Notes under the pieces: generated by a model
Told to the model about the DNA's origin: nothing
What the model saw: only the letters and a program-made list of their open reading frames with translations
Databases searched by the model: none
Program-made: the position numbers and the translations under genes
Assembly: GCA_949825065.1 (NCBI GenBank)
Contig: OX463842.1
Coordinates: forward strand, 32,854,727 to 32,918,726
Origin: Odontocerum albicorne
Lineage: Eukaryota; Arthropoda; Insecta; Trichoptera; Odontoceridae
Length of the DNA: 64,000 nt
Direction of reading: 5' to 3'
Part shown: piece after piece, positions 23,231-35,200 of the stretch
Position numbering within the stretch: position 1 is the stretch's first letter
How the letters are laid out: every line of letters starts with the position of its first letter

Positions 23231-23437
23231 AAAATGGTAACTAGTCTGGTAAAAGAGTTCCTCTAGTAACGATATTGCATACGCTAAACATATGCGAGTG
23301 TTGTTACCTCTTCAAGTGCAGGGTAGTATTCCAAACACATGCGATGATAAACCGTGAGTTCCGTGCCTTCTCCAGTGGTTTTAAACCCGAAAACTTAATT
23401 AATTGGCTCAAAAACAATGTTATCTCCTGGCCACGCT

Positions 23438-23476
23438 CTTCAATATATCCGAATCACTAATTCGGGTATATTGAAG
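23438..23476. repeat. 17-bp hairpin
   Basis: Arms cttcaatatatccgaat (23438-23454) and attcgggtatattgaag (23460-23476) pair with one G:T-type mismatch around the loop cacta. Isolated, non-coding. Confidence 0.7.
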
Positions 23477-23609
23477 GGTAGCAACCCTTTTTTCGTTTAT
23501 CTTATATTGTATAATTGTTTATAAGCATGTGACCATTTCTTTCAACCAACCAAAAGATATTAAAGAGGTTGTAAGTGAAAAATTAGACTGGTACTTTTTA
23601 CAAAAAAAT

Positions 23610-23695
23610 TTACTTCCAACGGGACTAGAACCCACAATCTCCGAGTTAGAAGACAAGTTTCTAACGTCGACTCGCGTAGCGTATTTGGAACATAT
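23610..23695 (-). repeat. Possible tRNA-like SINE head (-)
   Basis: Reverse complement has 'cgcgagtcgacgttagaaac' and 'gtgggttctagtcccgttgg', a B-box-like ggttctagtcc. It is followed by a T-rich stretch on the same strand. No tRNA gene is complete. Confidence 0.4.
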
Positions 23696-24123
23696 TTAAT
23701 AAACATATCCTCTATGTGTAAAATATTAAGTCATAGTTAAACTCAAACTTATTTTGTTTTATTCTATGCTAACCCGCAAGTCCCGGACAAAGGACTAACA
23801 TGGATGGAAGTGTTTTAAGGTATCCTAGTATTCCTGATAAAATGGTAAGGAGTTGATGATACAAGTCAAATGAAGGCGAATTTACGATTCCCTAAATATC
23901 TCAAAATACGTTCATTTTTTTATCCTTTCTGCATGAATACGTGTAAGAGAGAAGAAATAAACTACTTCAGCAAAACACAGAGAAATTATTATTTCTGCAT
24001 TATTATCTATCATTGTTGATACTTAATTATTAAATTAAATTTTCTGTACTGCATTTTTTTTCTCAAAAATAAAAAGTTATGTTAAAATAAATTTATTTTT
24101 ATTCACTTACATATCTTCTTTTT

Positions 24124-24245
24124 AGTTTTCACGGGACCCAATACCCTGCACCAGATTCCAGCAATATTTACCGGATCCGGGTAAATTGCGGGTTCTTAAA
24201 ATATTGCTGGGTCCGGATAATTTCCGAGTACCCGGTACATCACTA
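24124..24245. mobile_element. hAT-like terminal fragment
   Basis: Ends 'cccggtacatcacta', which reads TAGTGATGTACCGGG from the minus strand, a typical hAT terminus. The interior carries repeated subterminal 'ggatccgggtaaatt' / 'gggtccggataatt' units and paired 'gcaatattt' / 'aaatattgc'. No second end was found nearby. Confidence 0.5.
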
Positions 24246-24249
24246 CAAT

Positions 24250-25235
24250 AAGACAAGACAAAATAGTATAGTATATCAAAATATATTTTTTAATGAAAGA
24301 TGTTCCAATATACAGAAAATTTAAAAATCATTCTCCTGTCGTCAAGTTGCGTAAAATACGTTATATTTATGATTTAGTCAACGATATCTAGACTGTCTCG
24401 CGACCACTTTTCTAACAATAAAATCTAAATTATGTAATTGCACCTTAAGGGAACCGTATCCTTCTCGTCTTGCGGTACGATTCGACAATTTTCCAATTAC
24501 CACTCGACAAGATAAGTGTTTGATAGCAAACATTAAAAATTTTATTGCATACTGAGTGGCTTTAACATTGAAATCTAACGTCAATGCTATGAACCAGGGA
24601 CTCGCAAACTTTTTTTAATTGCACCACCTATTGAGAGTTACAAAGAATAGCTTAACACCAGTACCTCTCTCGGCCACCTTCTCCACCCCTGCCCAAATGA
24701 TTACCAATTTTTCATAATATAGGTACCTATACCTACCCTCTTTACTCGTTGTGTAATTAACCTCTAAAGGAGTATGGCCGTACGGTGTACGGCGAGCGAA
24801 TTTTTACATCAAGAGACTGTGGACGTACTCGTACATGGTACGTCCGATGTTTTTTCCCGAATACATGAATTTATCCATAAAACGGACAACGCTCAAATGT
24901 TCTTATCTATTCAATTATTTTGTACATGGCGGTCGCAATTACGTTTTTAATATTACTTACAAAATCAATTTTTTATTTTGCTAACAAAATCTCACTCGCT
25001 TAGAAGTTAATATACCAAAAAATTGAGTTCAAAACGTTTATGTACCAAACAAAAATTGACGAATACATATAGAAAATAATACATCCTTTAGACACAATAC
25101 ACATTATTTGCATAATTTAAGGATGAAATCTAAAGAAACTTAATATAGGCACGTACCAAATTAAATGTATTTTATTCTTTTAACTGGGCAACCCTAGATT
25201 AACTCTATAAATATTGTTGGTGCACGCCGACCTTA
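24250..25235. other. Intergenic, nothing recognised
   Basis: No gene. A TACTCGTA site lies at 24826, within the palindrome-like 'gtactcgtacatggtac'. Confidence 0.35.
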
Positions 25236-25300
25236 CTTGACACTGGCGTATACTCCTTCATATATAGGAGTTCACGGCCACTATTCAAGAAGAGTCAAGA
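25236..25300 (+). repeat. Interspersed repeat family B copy
   Basis: 'cttgacactggcgtatactc' and 'gttcacggccactattcaag' match, in reverse orientation, 27388-27456, and more distantly 7150-7212. Confidence 0.55.
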
Positions 25301-25304
25301 AGCC

Positions 25305-26265
25305 GGACCTTAGCATGTTATTAAATTATTAAATATTAAAGTTTCTAGGGACTCCAGTATTTTGACGCTTACTTGCTTCCCCTCGCGTATTAGTGGTACT
25401 TACATAAGTGTATCATGTAGGTATACCATAGTTTACGGACCGTTGTTACAGACAGATATACACATACAAATGTAAGTCGTTATAAATCATTAAAAAAAAT
25501 TAAATCGTTCATCTTGTTATTGAGCGAGTTTTTAGTAACACAGCTATCTATTTTCATTTATTTATTCTGTGTGAATATATCATTTACATAGCATTTTTCA
25601 ACTTTTTCTTGCTGCTATATATTCATACTTTTGTGTGCATGGTTAAATTTAGTACATATGACAGATTTATTGCTATACAGTAATTTCTTCCTGCCAGACA
25701 GCTTATCTTAGATATGTAAAGTTATGTTAATCCGTGAAAGATTTTACAAAAAAAAAACAACATTTAGTAACAAGTAAAATAATGGTAGAACTAGAAAAAA
25801 GGAAACTAGAAAAAAAATTTGAAAACAAAGGAAAATTAGGTTGAGAGAATATTCTGATTGTAATATTTTTTCAATTCTCCCTAGAATGTAAATGTGTATG
25901 GTATACATCTGATAACTATTCGGAGTTGGTTCTACAGTTGCACCGATTAGACCACAAATGAAAATGTTTCAAATGAGATGTGGTATGTCTGTATCCATAG
26001 GAGTCTCATCGCACGATCAAAGAGAACGTCCGTGCTCTGAAAGTATTGGGATTGTTAAGCATGAAAAATAATGTCGACAGAACGTGAAAATTTCTTCGCT
26101 ACCTGATTTTAAGCCATTGAAGACTGTTCCAAAACGGTGACACATAACATAATCATACTTCCCAAAGTTACACATAAATCGAATATTCACCTATTGCGAG
26201 AGAGTTGCCTATTTTCTAAGAACTGTAAACTTGTTATGTTAAGTTGAGTAAATTGACTAAAAAAT
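25305..26265. other. Intergenic, nothing recognised
   Basis: AT-rich, no supported feature. Confidence 0.3.
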
Positions 26266-26269
26266 AGCA

Positions 26270-26670
26270 TAGTTCGAATTTATAAGACCTGTGTCAAGCC
26301 GATCGTGACTCAAATGTCCAGCCGACCAGAGTCAACACAATTAGAATAATGAGCCTTTACCGATCATTCGAGATGAGAATATTACGAAACAATGAGCGAA
26401 AATCACTTAGATTTTCAAAGAAAATATTTTCAGAATCTCTCATGTACGACAGACCTGCAATACAAATAACATAACATATCTATATGGAACAGGAAGAGAA
26501 AGCGGTAATGCCATGAACATATTATTGTAGTACAACCTTCACTCCTTCACCCCGCTGGACACCGCATGCCAAAAAGACCACCTAAGATAAAGAGAGATAG
26601 CTGATACTCACCTCCTAGGAATTATTTTCACAACAAAACAGTTCCAGGATCTGTCAAGAAGAAGAAGAAT
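26270..26670 (+). pseudogene. LINE ORF2 3'-end relic
   Basis: Broken frames give IVRIYKTCVKPIVTQMSSRP, RPESTQLE, a LDFQRKYFQNL segment, YMEQEEKAVMP and HAKKTT*DKER, ending in a 'aagaagaagaag' tail. This order (thumb region, R..E/ET, GR.P-like basic stretch, A/G-rich 3' end) is that of the C-terminus of non-LTR reverse transcriptases. Heavily decayed. Confidence 0.55.
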
Positions 26671-27007
26671 TACTAAATAAATATTTAAAATAGTGTTAAA
26701 AATTTTATCCGTTTACTTTAAATATTATATCTCATTGCATATTTATTCTCAATAAATTGAGGCGTATTTCTGCTTAATTACTCAACTGGGCCACAAAGTT
26801 CATCCTTTATTTTGCATGTATCGCAATTACTATTAATTATCCGAGGGCATTGTCCGATAGTTAAACTTCTCAACAAAACTTTCTTAAAAAGCATTCCAAC
26901 ATGTAGGTTATCGGGAACACATGAAGAGTCATCTGGACCACCTTTTGATTAACATTCGAGTATTTAACAGCGGTGATTTATATTTTATTATTGCATAAAC
27001 TTGTTGT

Positions 27008-27135
27008 ACACGGCCACGCGTTGCTGTGGCTCAGTCTGGTTAAATGGAAAAGAAAGAAAAGAGAAAGCACACGTTTCTAATATGTTTAATTTCACAATGC
27101 TTGTGGGTATACAATATTTTTGATGTCTTTCAGCC
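27008..27135 (-). mobile_element. Helitron 3' end fragment (-)
   Basis: Reverse complement runs 'gtggctgaaagacatcaaa' to 'cagactgagccacagcaacg' and 'cgtggccgtgtacaac'. It is nearly identical to the last 130 bases of the Helitron ending at 62870, including the GCCAC...GTGGC hairpin. The terminal CTAG is altered here. Confidence 0.75.
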
Positions 27136-27314
27136 ACATAGATAGACATAAATGACGAAATTCATGGATATATATTATGTACACCACTATTTTTATAAAA
27201 TAAAACCTTGCGGGCATATTGCCATATGATAAACTCTTCCAATCGGCCAGAAAATTGTTCAAGAAGCATTAAGTCAAAACCATATTGGAATAATTTTACA
27301 AAATAAAAATATAT

Positions 27315-27360
27315 TTCAATGGGAATTGAACCTGCAACCTCCGGGCTGAAAGACAGAAGT
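27315..27360 (-). repeat. Possible tRNA-like SINE head (-)
   Basis: Reverse complement has 'ggaggttgcaggttcaattc', a good B-box-like ggttcaattcc. Short and isolated. Confidence 0.35.
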
Positions 27361-27387
27361 AAATAAAGTAAAAAAAATATAGAGCTT

Positions 27388-27456
27388 GAAGAAGTCTTCT
27401 TCTTGAATACTGGCCGTGAATATAATATATGAAGGAGTATACGTTAGTGTCAAGTG
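27388..27456 (-). repeat. Interspersed repeat family B copy (-)
   Basis: Reverse complement of the 25236 copy: 'cttgaatactggccgtgaat' and 'gaaggagtatacgttagtg'. Together they form a diverged inverted pair about 2.1 kb apart. Confidence 0.55.
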
Positions 27457-27459
27457 ATG

Positions 27460-27850
27460 TCCACTTCATAGGATCTTGATTGTTCTATTTACATAAGCGA
27501 CATCAGCGCACTGGAATAAGTCGCTTGCGAGGATAGAAATGCGTAGATCTGTCCTCTGCCTACCATCGAAAGGGACATCGCGTAATTTTTTGTGTGGTAT
27601 TGAAGGCAGGCGAGCATAGTTTATTGTAGGCAGGCGAGCATCGCCACCTGAAAAGAAGTCCCTTTGGGCAGTTCCTTTTTCATCACATAGTGACGAAGAA
27701 GGAACTGTCCAAAGATGGGCAAAGGCTGCCTGAAGAAAATTTAGATCTTCTAGTGTAGATCGCGCTGGACACTTATTTTGTCCCCTTCTCCCCCATAACA
27801 GCATGGATGGAGGTGGGATCGAACTGAACTAAACTGTGTTATTGTAGGAA
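27460..27850 (+). repeat. Repeat shared with 50.2 kb, probable LINE 3' region
   Basis: 'gacgaagaaggaactgtcc', 'ttagatcttctagtgtagat' and 'gggatcgaactgaac' recur inverted at 50170-50300 next to a LINE ORF relic. A direct repeat 'gcaggcgagcat' occurs at about 27606 and 27630. The 112-residue open frame on the minus strand has no recognised motif and is probably non-coding. Confidence 0.45.
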
Positions 27851-27854
27851 TCAA

Positions 27855-28853
27855 TTTAATAATAGAGTTCAAAAAAACAGATTTTAAAATATTATTTAAT
27901 CATGTAATTATTTTCTTCACCACCATAATTATCTTCACTTCTCCTTTCAGGCAGAGGTTGCAGCTTCCACTTATCACTTATCTTGATGTTCACTTATCTT
28001 GATTCTTGGCAAACTCTTCCGCCCAACCCAACCCTTGCCTCTCCTCATTCTAGTAGTCAGGCAATATGAAAATTCTATACGAACAAATGTAGAATTTTCA
28101 AATCGTCTCGAATTGAGCTCGTACTAAAATATCAGATTAACTGTGAAGCTAATTATAATAAGTTTAGTTTTCTGAAATAAATACATAGACTTTGTTAAAT
28201 AGACGACCTCCATGACCTAATTGGCAAGAAGTACGTCTTCCCGCTGAATTTGAAAAAAAATCGAGTCTGAATTTTACATAAGGTATCTTTACCATATTTT
28301 GGATTAGTTAAGAACGCCACATGCTGTATATACCAAAGAATACACTGTATACACCGAAGAAGTATACACCAAAGAAGTAATACAATTCGTATAACATCTA
28401 TTTATTTCTGAATAAGTATTCAAATTCTTCAGTTTGATCTTGGAATATGAACCATAATATGTTTACTTTCATAATATGAGATTTTGAAATAATAATAATA
28501 AACTGATTAGCTTTAATCTAGTGCCCTGTTGCAGTATATACCAACTGGTTGTAGACTATATACCAACTGGTCCTCATCTTGTTCACCTCCCCTCAACATT
28601 TTCAATCACTACCAGCTTCTTCATATTGTTTTTATCGATACTATATATCTGAAGCATGACAGTCTTCTCTTCCTGAATATCGTTGAAAATTTTTCTTTAA
28701 CTTATAAATCATGAAGGATGAACAAATTGGTGTGTTTTGCAGTCCACGAAATACAAAGAATGCGACGCCAATACCATATCTCGAGACAATCTAGCATGTC
28801 TCTTCCTTTTTTCTTCAACGTTCACGTTTATACTCCAAAAAAGGCTATGGAGA
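27855..28853. other. Intergenic, no gene seen
   Basis: A possible tRNA-like SINE head lies at 28201-28280 ('cctccatgacctaattggca', 'aatcgagtctgaatttt'). 28320-28380 has short repeats of 'tatacaccaaagaa', and 28530-28570 repeats 'tataccaactggt'. No gene. Confidence 0.35.
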
Positions 28854-29053
28854 NNNNNNNNNNNNNNNNNNNNNNNNNNNNNNNNNNNNNNNNNNNNNNN
28901 NNNNNNNNNNNNNNNNNNNNNNNNNNNNNNNNNNNNNNNNNNNNNNNNNNNNNNNNNNNNNNNNNNNNNNNNNNNNNNNNNNNNNNNNNNNNNNNNNNNN
29001 NNNNNNNNNNNNNNNNNNNNNNNNNNNNNNNNNNNNNNNNNNNNNNNNNNNNN
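28854..29053. other. Assembly gap (200 N)
   Basis: Exactly 200 unknown bases, a usual size for a gap of unknown length. Open frames drawn across it are meaningless. Confidence 0.99.
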
Positions 29054-29193
29054 CCCATTGTTACTATTTCATATCTGGTCTCAGAGGGTATTCCGTTGAC
29101 CAAAACTGGAAAACAAAGCAAATAAGTTTATTTTTTTTTCATATACGAAATTGTCCTCATCATTCATTTGTGCACATATTTTATATTAATTTT

Positions 29194-29476
29194 GGAAATT
29201 CGCTAAATCTTACGACTAACTGGTTCACATTATCTCTAATGCATACAAATTTTGCATTCATTTGGGATATTCGCTAAATCTTATGACAAACTAGGGCACA
29301 CATCTCTAATGGTTCCAAATGCTGCATTCATTTAGGAGATTCGTTAAATCTTACGACAAACTAGTGCACATTTTGTCTAATGTATCCCAATTTTACATTC
29401 ATTTTGGAGATTCGTTAAATCTTACGACAAACTAATGCACATTATATCTAATGTGTCCAAATTTTGCATTCATTTT
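29194..29476. repeat. Degenerate ~71-bp tandem repeat, four units
   Basis: Units begin at about 29194, 29265, 29335 and 29406, with a fragment at 29477. Each has 'attcg(c/t)taaatctta(c/t)gac', 'cac..t.tctaatg' and 'gcattcattt'. Copies differ by several changes each. The array begins about 140 bp after the gap. Confidence 0.85.
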
Positions 29477-29710
29477 GGATAATTTCTAAATAATGTTTCA
29501 TCAACTATTGAGTCGAAACATATTAATTATTTGCCAAGTTGATATCCTTAAAAATTTAAGGTTTCATTTTAAGACATATGAATTTAACTCAAATAGTATA
29601 TGTGTTACGTTAAAAATAAGAAAATAAGGTAAAAATAAGAATTTTCAGCAAAAATATTGTAATTCATAATACTCAATTCATTTTTTTTAATAATTAAGCC
29701 GTTTTCTGCA

Positions 29711-29790
29711 GGTACGTTGATAAGACGTTTGACCCGGAGGATTGTCTGCTGGTCGCTTAGTCTTTTCGATTCCCGATGTTACTTAAAAGA
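29711..29790 (+). repeat. Possible tRNA-like SINE head
   Basis: 'acgttgataagacgtttgac' and 'cttttcgattcccgatg' resemble degenerate A and B boxes; same style as 23155 and 28201. Confidence 0.35.
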
Positions 29791-29834
29791 AATGTCTGAG
29801 TATAATTAAGAGTCCGTAAACGAGGCTTTTGTGA

Positions 29835-29872
29835 CATCTACGGGTGTGGCAGTGTTGCCACACCCGTAGATG
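29835..29872. repeat. Perfect 17-bp hairpin, 4-nt loop
   Basis: catctacgggtgtggca (29835-29851), loop gtgt, then the exact reverse complement (29856-29872). GC-rich in an AT-rich setting. Not inside any recognised element. Confidence 0.9.
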
Positions 29873-29879
29873 ATGGACT

Positions 29880-31300
29880 TCAAATTATGGCCCTATTTCA
29901 ATGGGAACTTAACTCGTTTGATGATGCCGAAAAAACTATGTGTCCCGACTACACTCTTCAAAATGTCCGAATATCCGTGAAAATATATTGAGGAGTACCA
30001 TATGAGTAAATGCAATTTGAGAAATTAAAATGAAATAACAGTTAAAAATTATACATATCTATATCTAATATTTACCTTAATATACTCGTACTTTAAGGCG
30101 TGTTCGGTCGTACGATTAACGCAGGGGCACTTACTTAAATGGTTATTCAAATCCAGTGTTTAGATACTCACCGTTGGATAAAAAATCAAATTATTTTAAG
30201 GCTCGTAAAAATACTCCTTTAGGTCAATTTTATTCAATAAATGCAGCTTATGTGAGAAAAAATTGTGAGTATGAAATAACTTATATTGTATTATAAAAAA
30301 CTCTTGGCCATAGAAAATTTTCAAAAATAAATCCACGTATTTTATCTAATGAAATGTAAGTGGCATAAAATTTGTTGTTACTGTCCATTTTACTTCCGTA
30401 ATTACCGCATATAATTTAAAAGCAAACGTTTATTGTGTATTTACAAACTTTTTATCGCCTCAATAATACTACCTTCTCAGAATTGTTATGTTAAATAAAA
30501 TAACAATAATAATTTATCATAACACGTTTGATTTCCAAGTTTCAGCCAACCGCACAGTACTGAAATCGGTCGTGCATGGCTAAAATAATTTTACCTACAT
30601 CGTTTAATCGAGACTCAAAAATATAAGCTAATACGAATACCAACAACGTGGGCGGACGTTTCCGTATAGGTCATGTGTGTGTGACGTGCGGTGCGATTAT
30701 CATATATCCAATGAAGCAAGGATCGCATACGAGTACGAGTACTCGCTCAACTAGTATTCTTCTAACAACCTAACTACACGAGCTCATGCGAGATTTTGAT
30801 AGCAAAAATATCAAACCATTACGTCTGATAACGAGAATATCGTTGTTTTATCATTTTGATTAAAACGCAAATGAAATCCCGAATATACTTAGTTAAATAA
30901 CATGTTATGAATAGTGCTATATAACATTCATTTGACAATAATGTTATTGCTGTTAGCGTAATACAATAAAACGACAGCATCAAAATTTTAATACGAATTT
31001 CACCGACAAAAAGTGGTGCATATAAGACGACATTCCGAAGAGCAATTGAATTGTTGGCAAAGCGATTGCAATGTTTTGTTTTCAAGCGCAGCGAAACGAT
31101 TATTATCGGTGTAATATCTGCAAACAGCGATGATTTAGACTTTGTTGGAAGATAATATATTTTCTCTTGTGTTTTTAAAAGCTTATTTGAAAAATTTCCG
31201 AGAACTAAATAAACATAGCATTAGATAAACTTTGTGAAATCTTGACTTGTTTCTAGGAGGTAGGAGGGCGTGAAGGGGGAGTGGTGATTTGGACCGTTTT
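29880..31300. other. Region upstream of the DUF4779 gene
   Basis: No gene. 30640-30740 is unusually GC-rich and contains the clustered TACGAGTACGAGTACTCG at 30728-30745. It may carry promoter-distal elements, but none is recognised. Confidence 0.35.
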
Positions 31301-31304
31301 ACAA

Positions 31305-31340
31305 TATAAATACTTACAAAACTAAATTATATATTCAGTT
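31305..31340 (+). promoter_or_regulatory. TATA box and initiator of the DUF4779 gene
   Basis: TATAAA at 31305-31310, and an arthropod-type initiator TCAGTT at 31335-31340 whose A (31337) is 32 bases from the first T of the TATA box. The predicted 5' UTR is 46 bases before the ATG at 31383. The spacing is the textbook one for arthropod core promoters; the start site itself is inferred. Confidence 0.8.
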
Positions 31341-31382
31341 TCGACTTAACTCTTGCATGAGCCGTGATCGATCAAACGTGAA

Positions 31383-32255
31383 ATGAGTGTAACAGTGAAA
31401 GTTCTGTGTCGATTGACGATTTTCCTCGTCGCGTTTCTGGGACAAGGCATTGCTAAATACTCCGAGTTCAATGAACGAGAAAATCCCGATTTGGAAATTT
31501 ACGACACCGAAGCTCAATATTCGGAATTTATAGATGATGCAATCCATCCCGGTGAAGCATTTGAGGAGAGGCCGCCGAAGTATTACGAAAGGGAGAAGTC
31601 TTACTCCAGAGGTCGTTCGAGACGTGAAGCCGAGCTGCAGGAGAAGAAGCACAAGTATGACAAGGAGCAATACTGGAACGCGGACGAGATCCAGGTAGAG
31701 GAGGGAGAGGACGCTCCTTTCGAAGAAATTCTGCAAGAAGATTATAACGAGCCCAAAATAAAGACTAAATCTCGAAGCAAAAGAAACGATGAATACAAAC
31801 AATATAGACACACGAGTGACATCAACGATGATATGGTATACGAAGAAAGTCGCCAAGTCCCGAGAACATCGAGAGAAATCAAAACGACCAAACAATACGA
31901 AGTTCACGAATTTGCCGAAGAAGAAGCCGAACCATCTCAAGCGGAATCATCCTATAGTGCGCCGCCCGTTCTTTACCATCAGGGCATTCGGTACGTAAGG
32001 GTGCCACAGGGAGCTGAAAGTTTTCAAGGCAGCGGACAGCACGTGCACAGTGCAGCCGAGGAGGCAGGAGCACCTCCAGCAGCGCGGTACGCTAGACCGG
32101 ACTTGGCTACAGCCGCCACTGGAAAGTCCGGGGGACACCATACCAGCGGAGGACACCACACCAGCGGGGGACACCACAGCGGCGGCAGTCATCATCACGC
32201 TTCTGGAGGTGGCCAAAAACACCACAACGACCACAAGAAAGGTCATGGAAGCAAG
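31383..32255 (+). CDS. DUF4779 gene exon 1
   Basis: 291 codons ending GSK, followed by donor gtacca. The start follows 'cgtgaa' and is the first ATG after the predicted cap site. If the intron is retained, the frame would end four residues later (VPIV, stop). The exon is much more GC-rich than its surroundings. The 201-residue open frame on the opposite strand is a by-product of codon bias. Confidence 0.92.
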
Positions 32256-35200
32256 GTACCAATAGTATAACCAATATATTACATCCACCTTCATTTGAAA
32301 TAACATAATCAATACGAGTGCATACACCTTAATCTCATAGCTCTAGCATGATTGCTTAGCTTCCAGTCCCGAATTCGATTTCCGTTGTTTTCAAACTTGT
32401 TTTGTAATCTGACATTTTATTTGACTGTATTGTTGTGTTAAATCTTAGTTGCTTTATAACATTTATGGGAGCGCTCTCGGAGAGGCACGATTCGAAACAG
32501 CGCTATATATATTTATTAGAGTTTTAAATTGTGTGACCATCCTTCATTCCCTGTCGTCCTGACATTGCCACAGCTAAGTAATAGTTTGTAAGGAAAAAAT
32601 ATCTCTTTATCATATTTATAAATCAATGTAATATTTTTTCCTTCGTTTATCCCAAACACATCTACATTTCCTCATACGTAAAATCATTCATATTAATTGT
32701 GGACCATGACTATCCTTACAAAAAATTATATCATTTATAAAGAATAAATAAAAGTTTGCTTTACCACACTGAAATCAAACAAATTGATTTTGTTTACCTT
32801 TAAATAACATTGATCAAGGCTGGAAAAAAAAAGATCGATATTTTTAGACTTAAGCGTCTTTAAGATAACAAATAAACTAATAAAACAGGTTAAACTGTTT
32901 GTAAAAGAAAATGTTTTTGTTATCAAACGAATCTGAGAACTACTCCAAAAAGTGACAGTGGCTGTCAATAGTCACGTTTTGTAAAGAAAAAAGTTATTGT
33001 TTGTACTTTTAAACAAGTTTTTCTTACAAAACACGTGTTCAGATAAACAAAAGTTTTTTTAGATATTCCATGAAAATAAAAATATTTTTAGAAAAAGCTG
33101 AGAATATTTTTTATTCATCATAATAATAACATTTGTAGCTTAAGACTTTTTCTGACCCAGGGACTATATTGTAACATTTGATCCTACATTTTTAAGACCT
33201 TCTTATTGTCTTCATTCACTCATATATTATGAAGTGACTTTTTGAATGAGTTCTAATAAACAGCATGCGTTTTCATCAAATAAATTAAGAAAATATTTCA
33301 TTAATGCTAAATACAGACGCCTTAAACTATATACATAATAATAGGTTTTAAAAGTACCTCGAATGAGGAACCATGGTTCATATTTCAAATTAAATCTTGA
33401 ATTTGGTTACTAAAATATTGGTGCTTGCATTGAAATAAAATTGGAATTGATATCAGTATTGAGGAATCGAAATATAAAGAAATACATATTTTTAAGAATG
33501 TACATGTTTGATAATTTTAATAACTACAAAAATGTGATAAAACAAAATTTACTCCGATCAAAATGAGCACGATTATTTCTGGCTATTGTAAACAATATTT
33601 GATGTCGATTCTAAATTAAAACTTATATCATTAAAAATGCCGGCATTTTTGAGCTTTCATGTTGCGCCAAGAATTATTCCGAGTTTGTGTTTAGAAATTC
33701 TAATGTGTTAGAGGATTTAAAACAGACGCTAGTTTGGTATCTGATGATTGAATTGTAAATAGCAAACATTTGGAAATATTACTATAAACAAAATATCAGC
33801 TTTTATTTCTGTGACTATGAATATGAACGGCCTTATCATGACACCTCCGCAGCCTAGATGATAAGGCCGGTAAGAGATTCTGGGCTGGGGTCACTTAAGG
33901 CTTCTAATTTATTTCAGTTTGGTTGGAAGAGATTGCCAGGTGACAATAAAACGTCTTGGTTGTACTGTATACCACGAAAGTGTGACACAATACAAGAAAA
34001 AATACGATAGGCATAAGTATTGATTAAAATATTTTAAAATGTTGGTTGATAGAACCGATGAAAATGTAAAAATACTCATACGTGTATGATAATGTTTAAC
34101 GACTTATTTGCGCTTACCTTATACAAGAAGAATTAATGGGAAAATATAATGTTTTCTTCTTATATAAAACTATTCTTAGAATTTGCATTTATAAACATAA
34201 TAGTCTAAGAATTTGTATTTATGTGGTTAATCCAAGAAGTATTCATGATTTAAGAAGCATTAATGAAGAATAAACTACAGTTGTGTATTAATTATGGAAC
34301 TTTTCTCATTCTGTCGTTGATTCCGTTAAGTCTCAGTGTCACATCAAATCTTACATTATTTAAAATAATCATTGCTTCAACATTGATTTTGTCAATATTT
34401 AACATAATCGAAAAAACTTAAAACGACGCGATTGCGGGCAGGACAATCATTGAGAGAAAAAATATTACCAATGTAAAATGACACAGTATTGGAAATATTC
34501 AATATTTTTATTAGATAACATAACTTTAGCGCAAGCCTAAGTTTTTCATTTCAAATTGCAAATAATGTATTATTCAACTTAAGTAACAGGGACAAATTGC
34601 AAATAATTTATTATTTAACTTAAGTAACAGCGACAATTGAAGTTCATGTTCTCTATTTGGTACTTGTTACAAAAAATCTAGCTACCGGAGAATGATGAAA
34701 CATTTTAATATATAATACTCGTACATATAAAAATATTTTTATACTCATGCATTTGCGAGGTATTCTAAATTTCATAGATATGGTGCCAAATTTAATTATA
34801 CTTTTGTGATTGATCTCTATTGCTTAATGGGGGAGATTTTGTTGTTAGGTTTTGCTTCAATTCAATTGTTTTAATCTAAAGGCTTTGACATTTTTCGATT
34901 GAAACTATTTAGTTTAAATAGAAAGATATCAAATAACAGTAGGATTTGGGAAAGATTCCATCTTGATTGTCTTCACTTGTATTGAATATTGTCAAGGTTT
35001 TTCGTTCAAGAAAATTTGTGTGATTAAAATTGTACAAAATAAAAATTGTTAACTGTTAAAATTGTTAAAAATTATTAACCTGTAAAAAATAAAAATTGTT
35101 AAAAATTGACAAAAAATATTAACCTGTACAAAATAAAAATTGTTTCATAAAATAATAGTAAAAAAAATAAGTATAAAAAGTCATGTAAATGTCTTGAAAA

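Noticed and set aside
27466..27804. 112-residue minus-strand frame
   Set aside because: Lies in a repeated block shared with 50.2 kb; no motif; the other copy is not open.
28718..29125. Frames spanning the N run
   Set aside because: They cross the 200-base assembly gap.
31335..31940. 201-residue open frame antisense to DUF4779 exon 1
   Set aside because: Hydrophobic frame opposite a strongly supported signal-peptide-bearing exon. It arises from the Glu/Lys/Tyr codon bias of the sense strand and has no motif.
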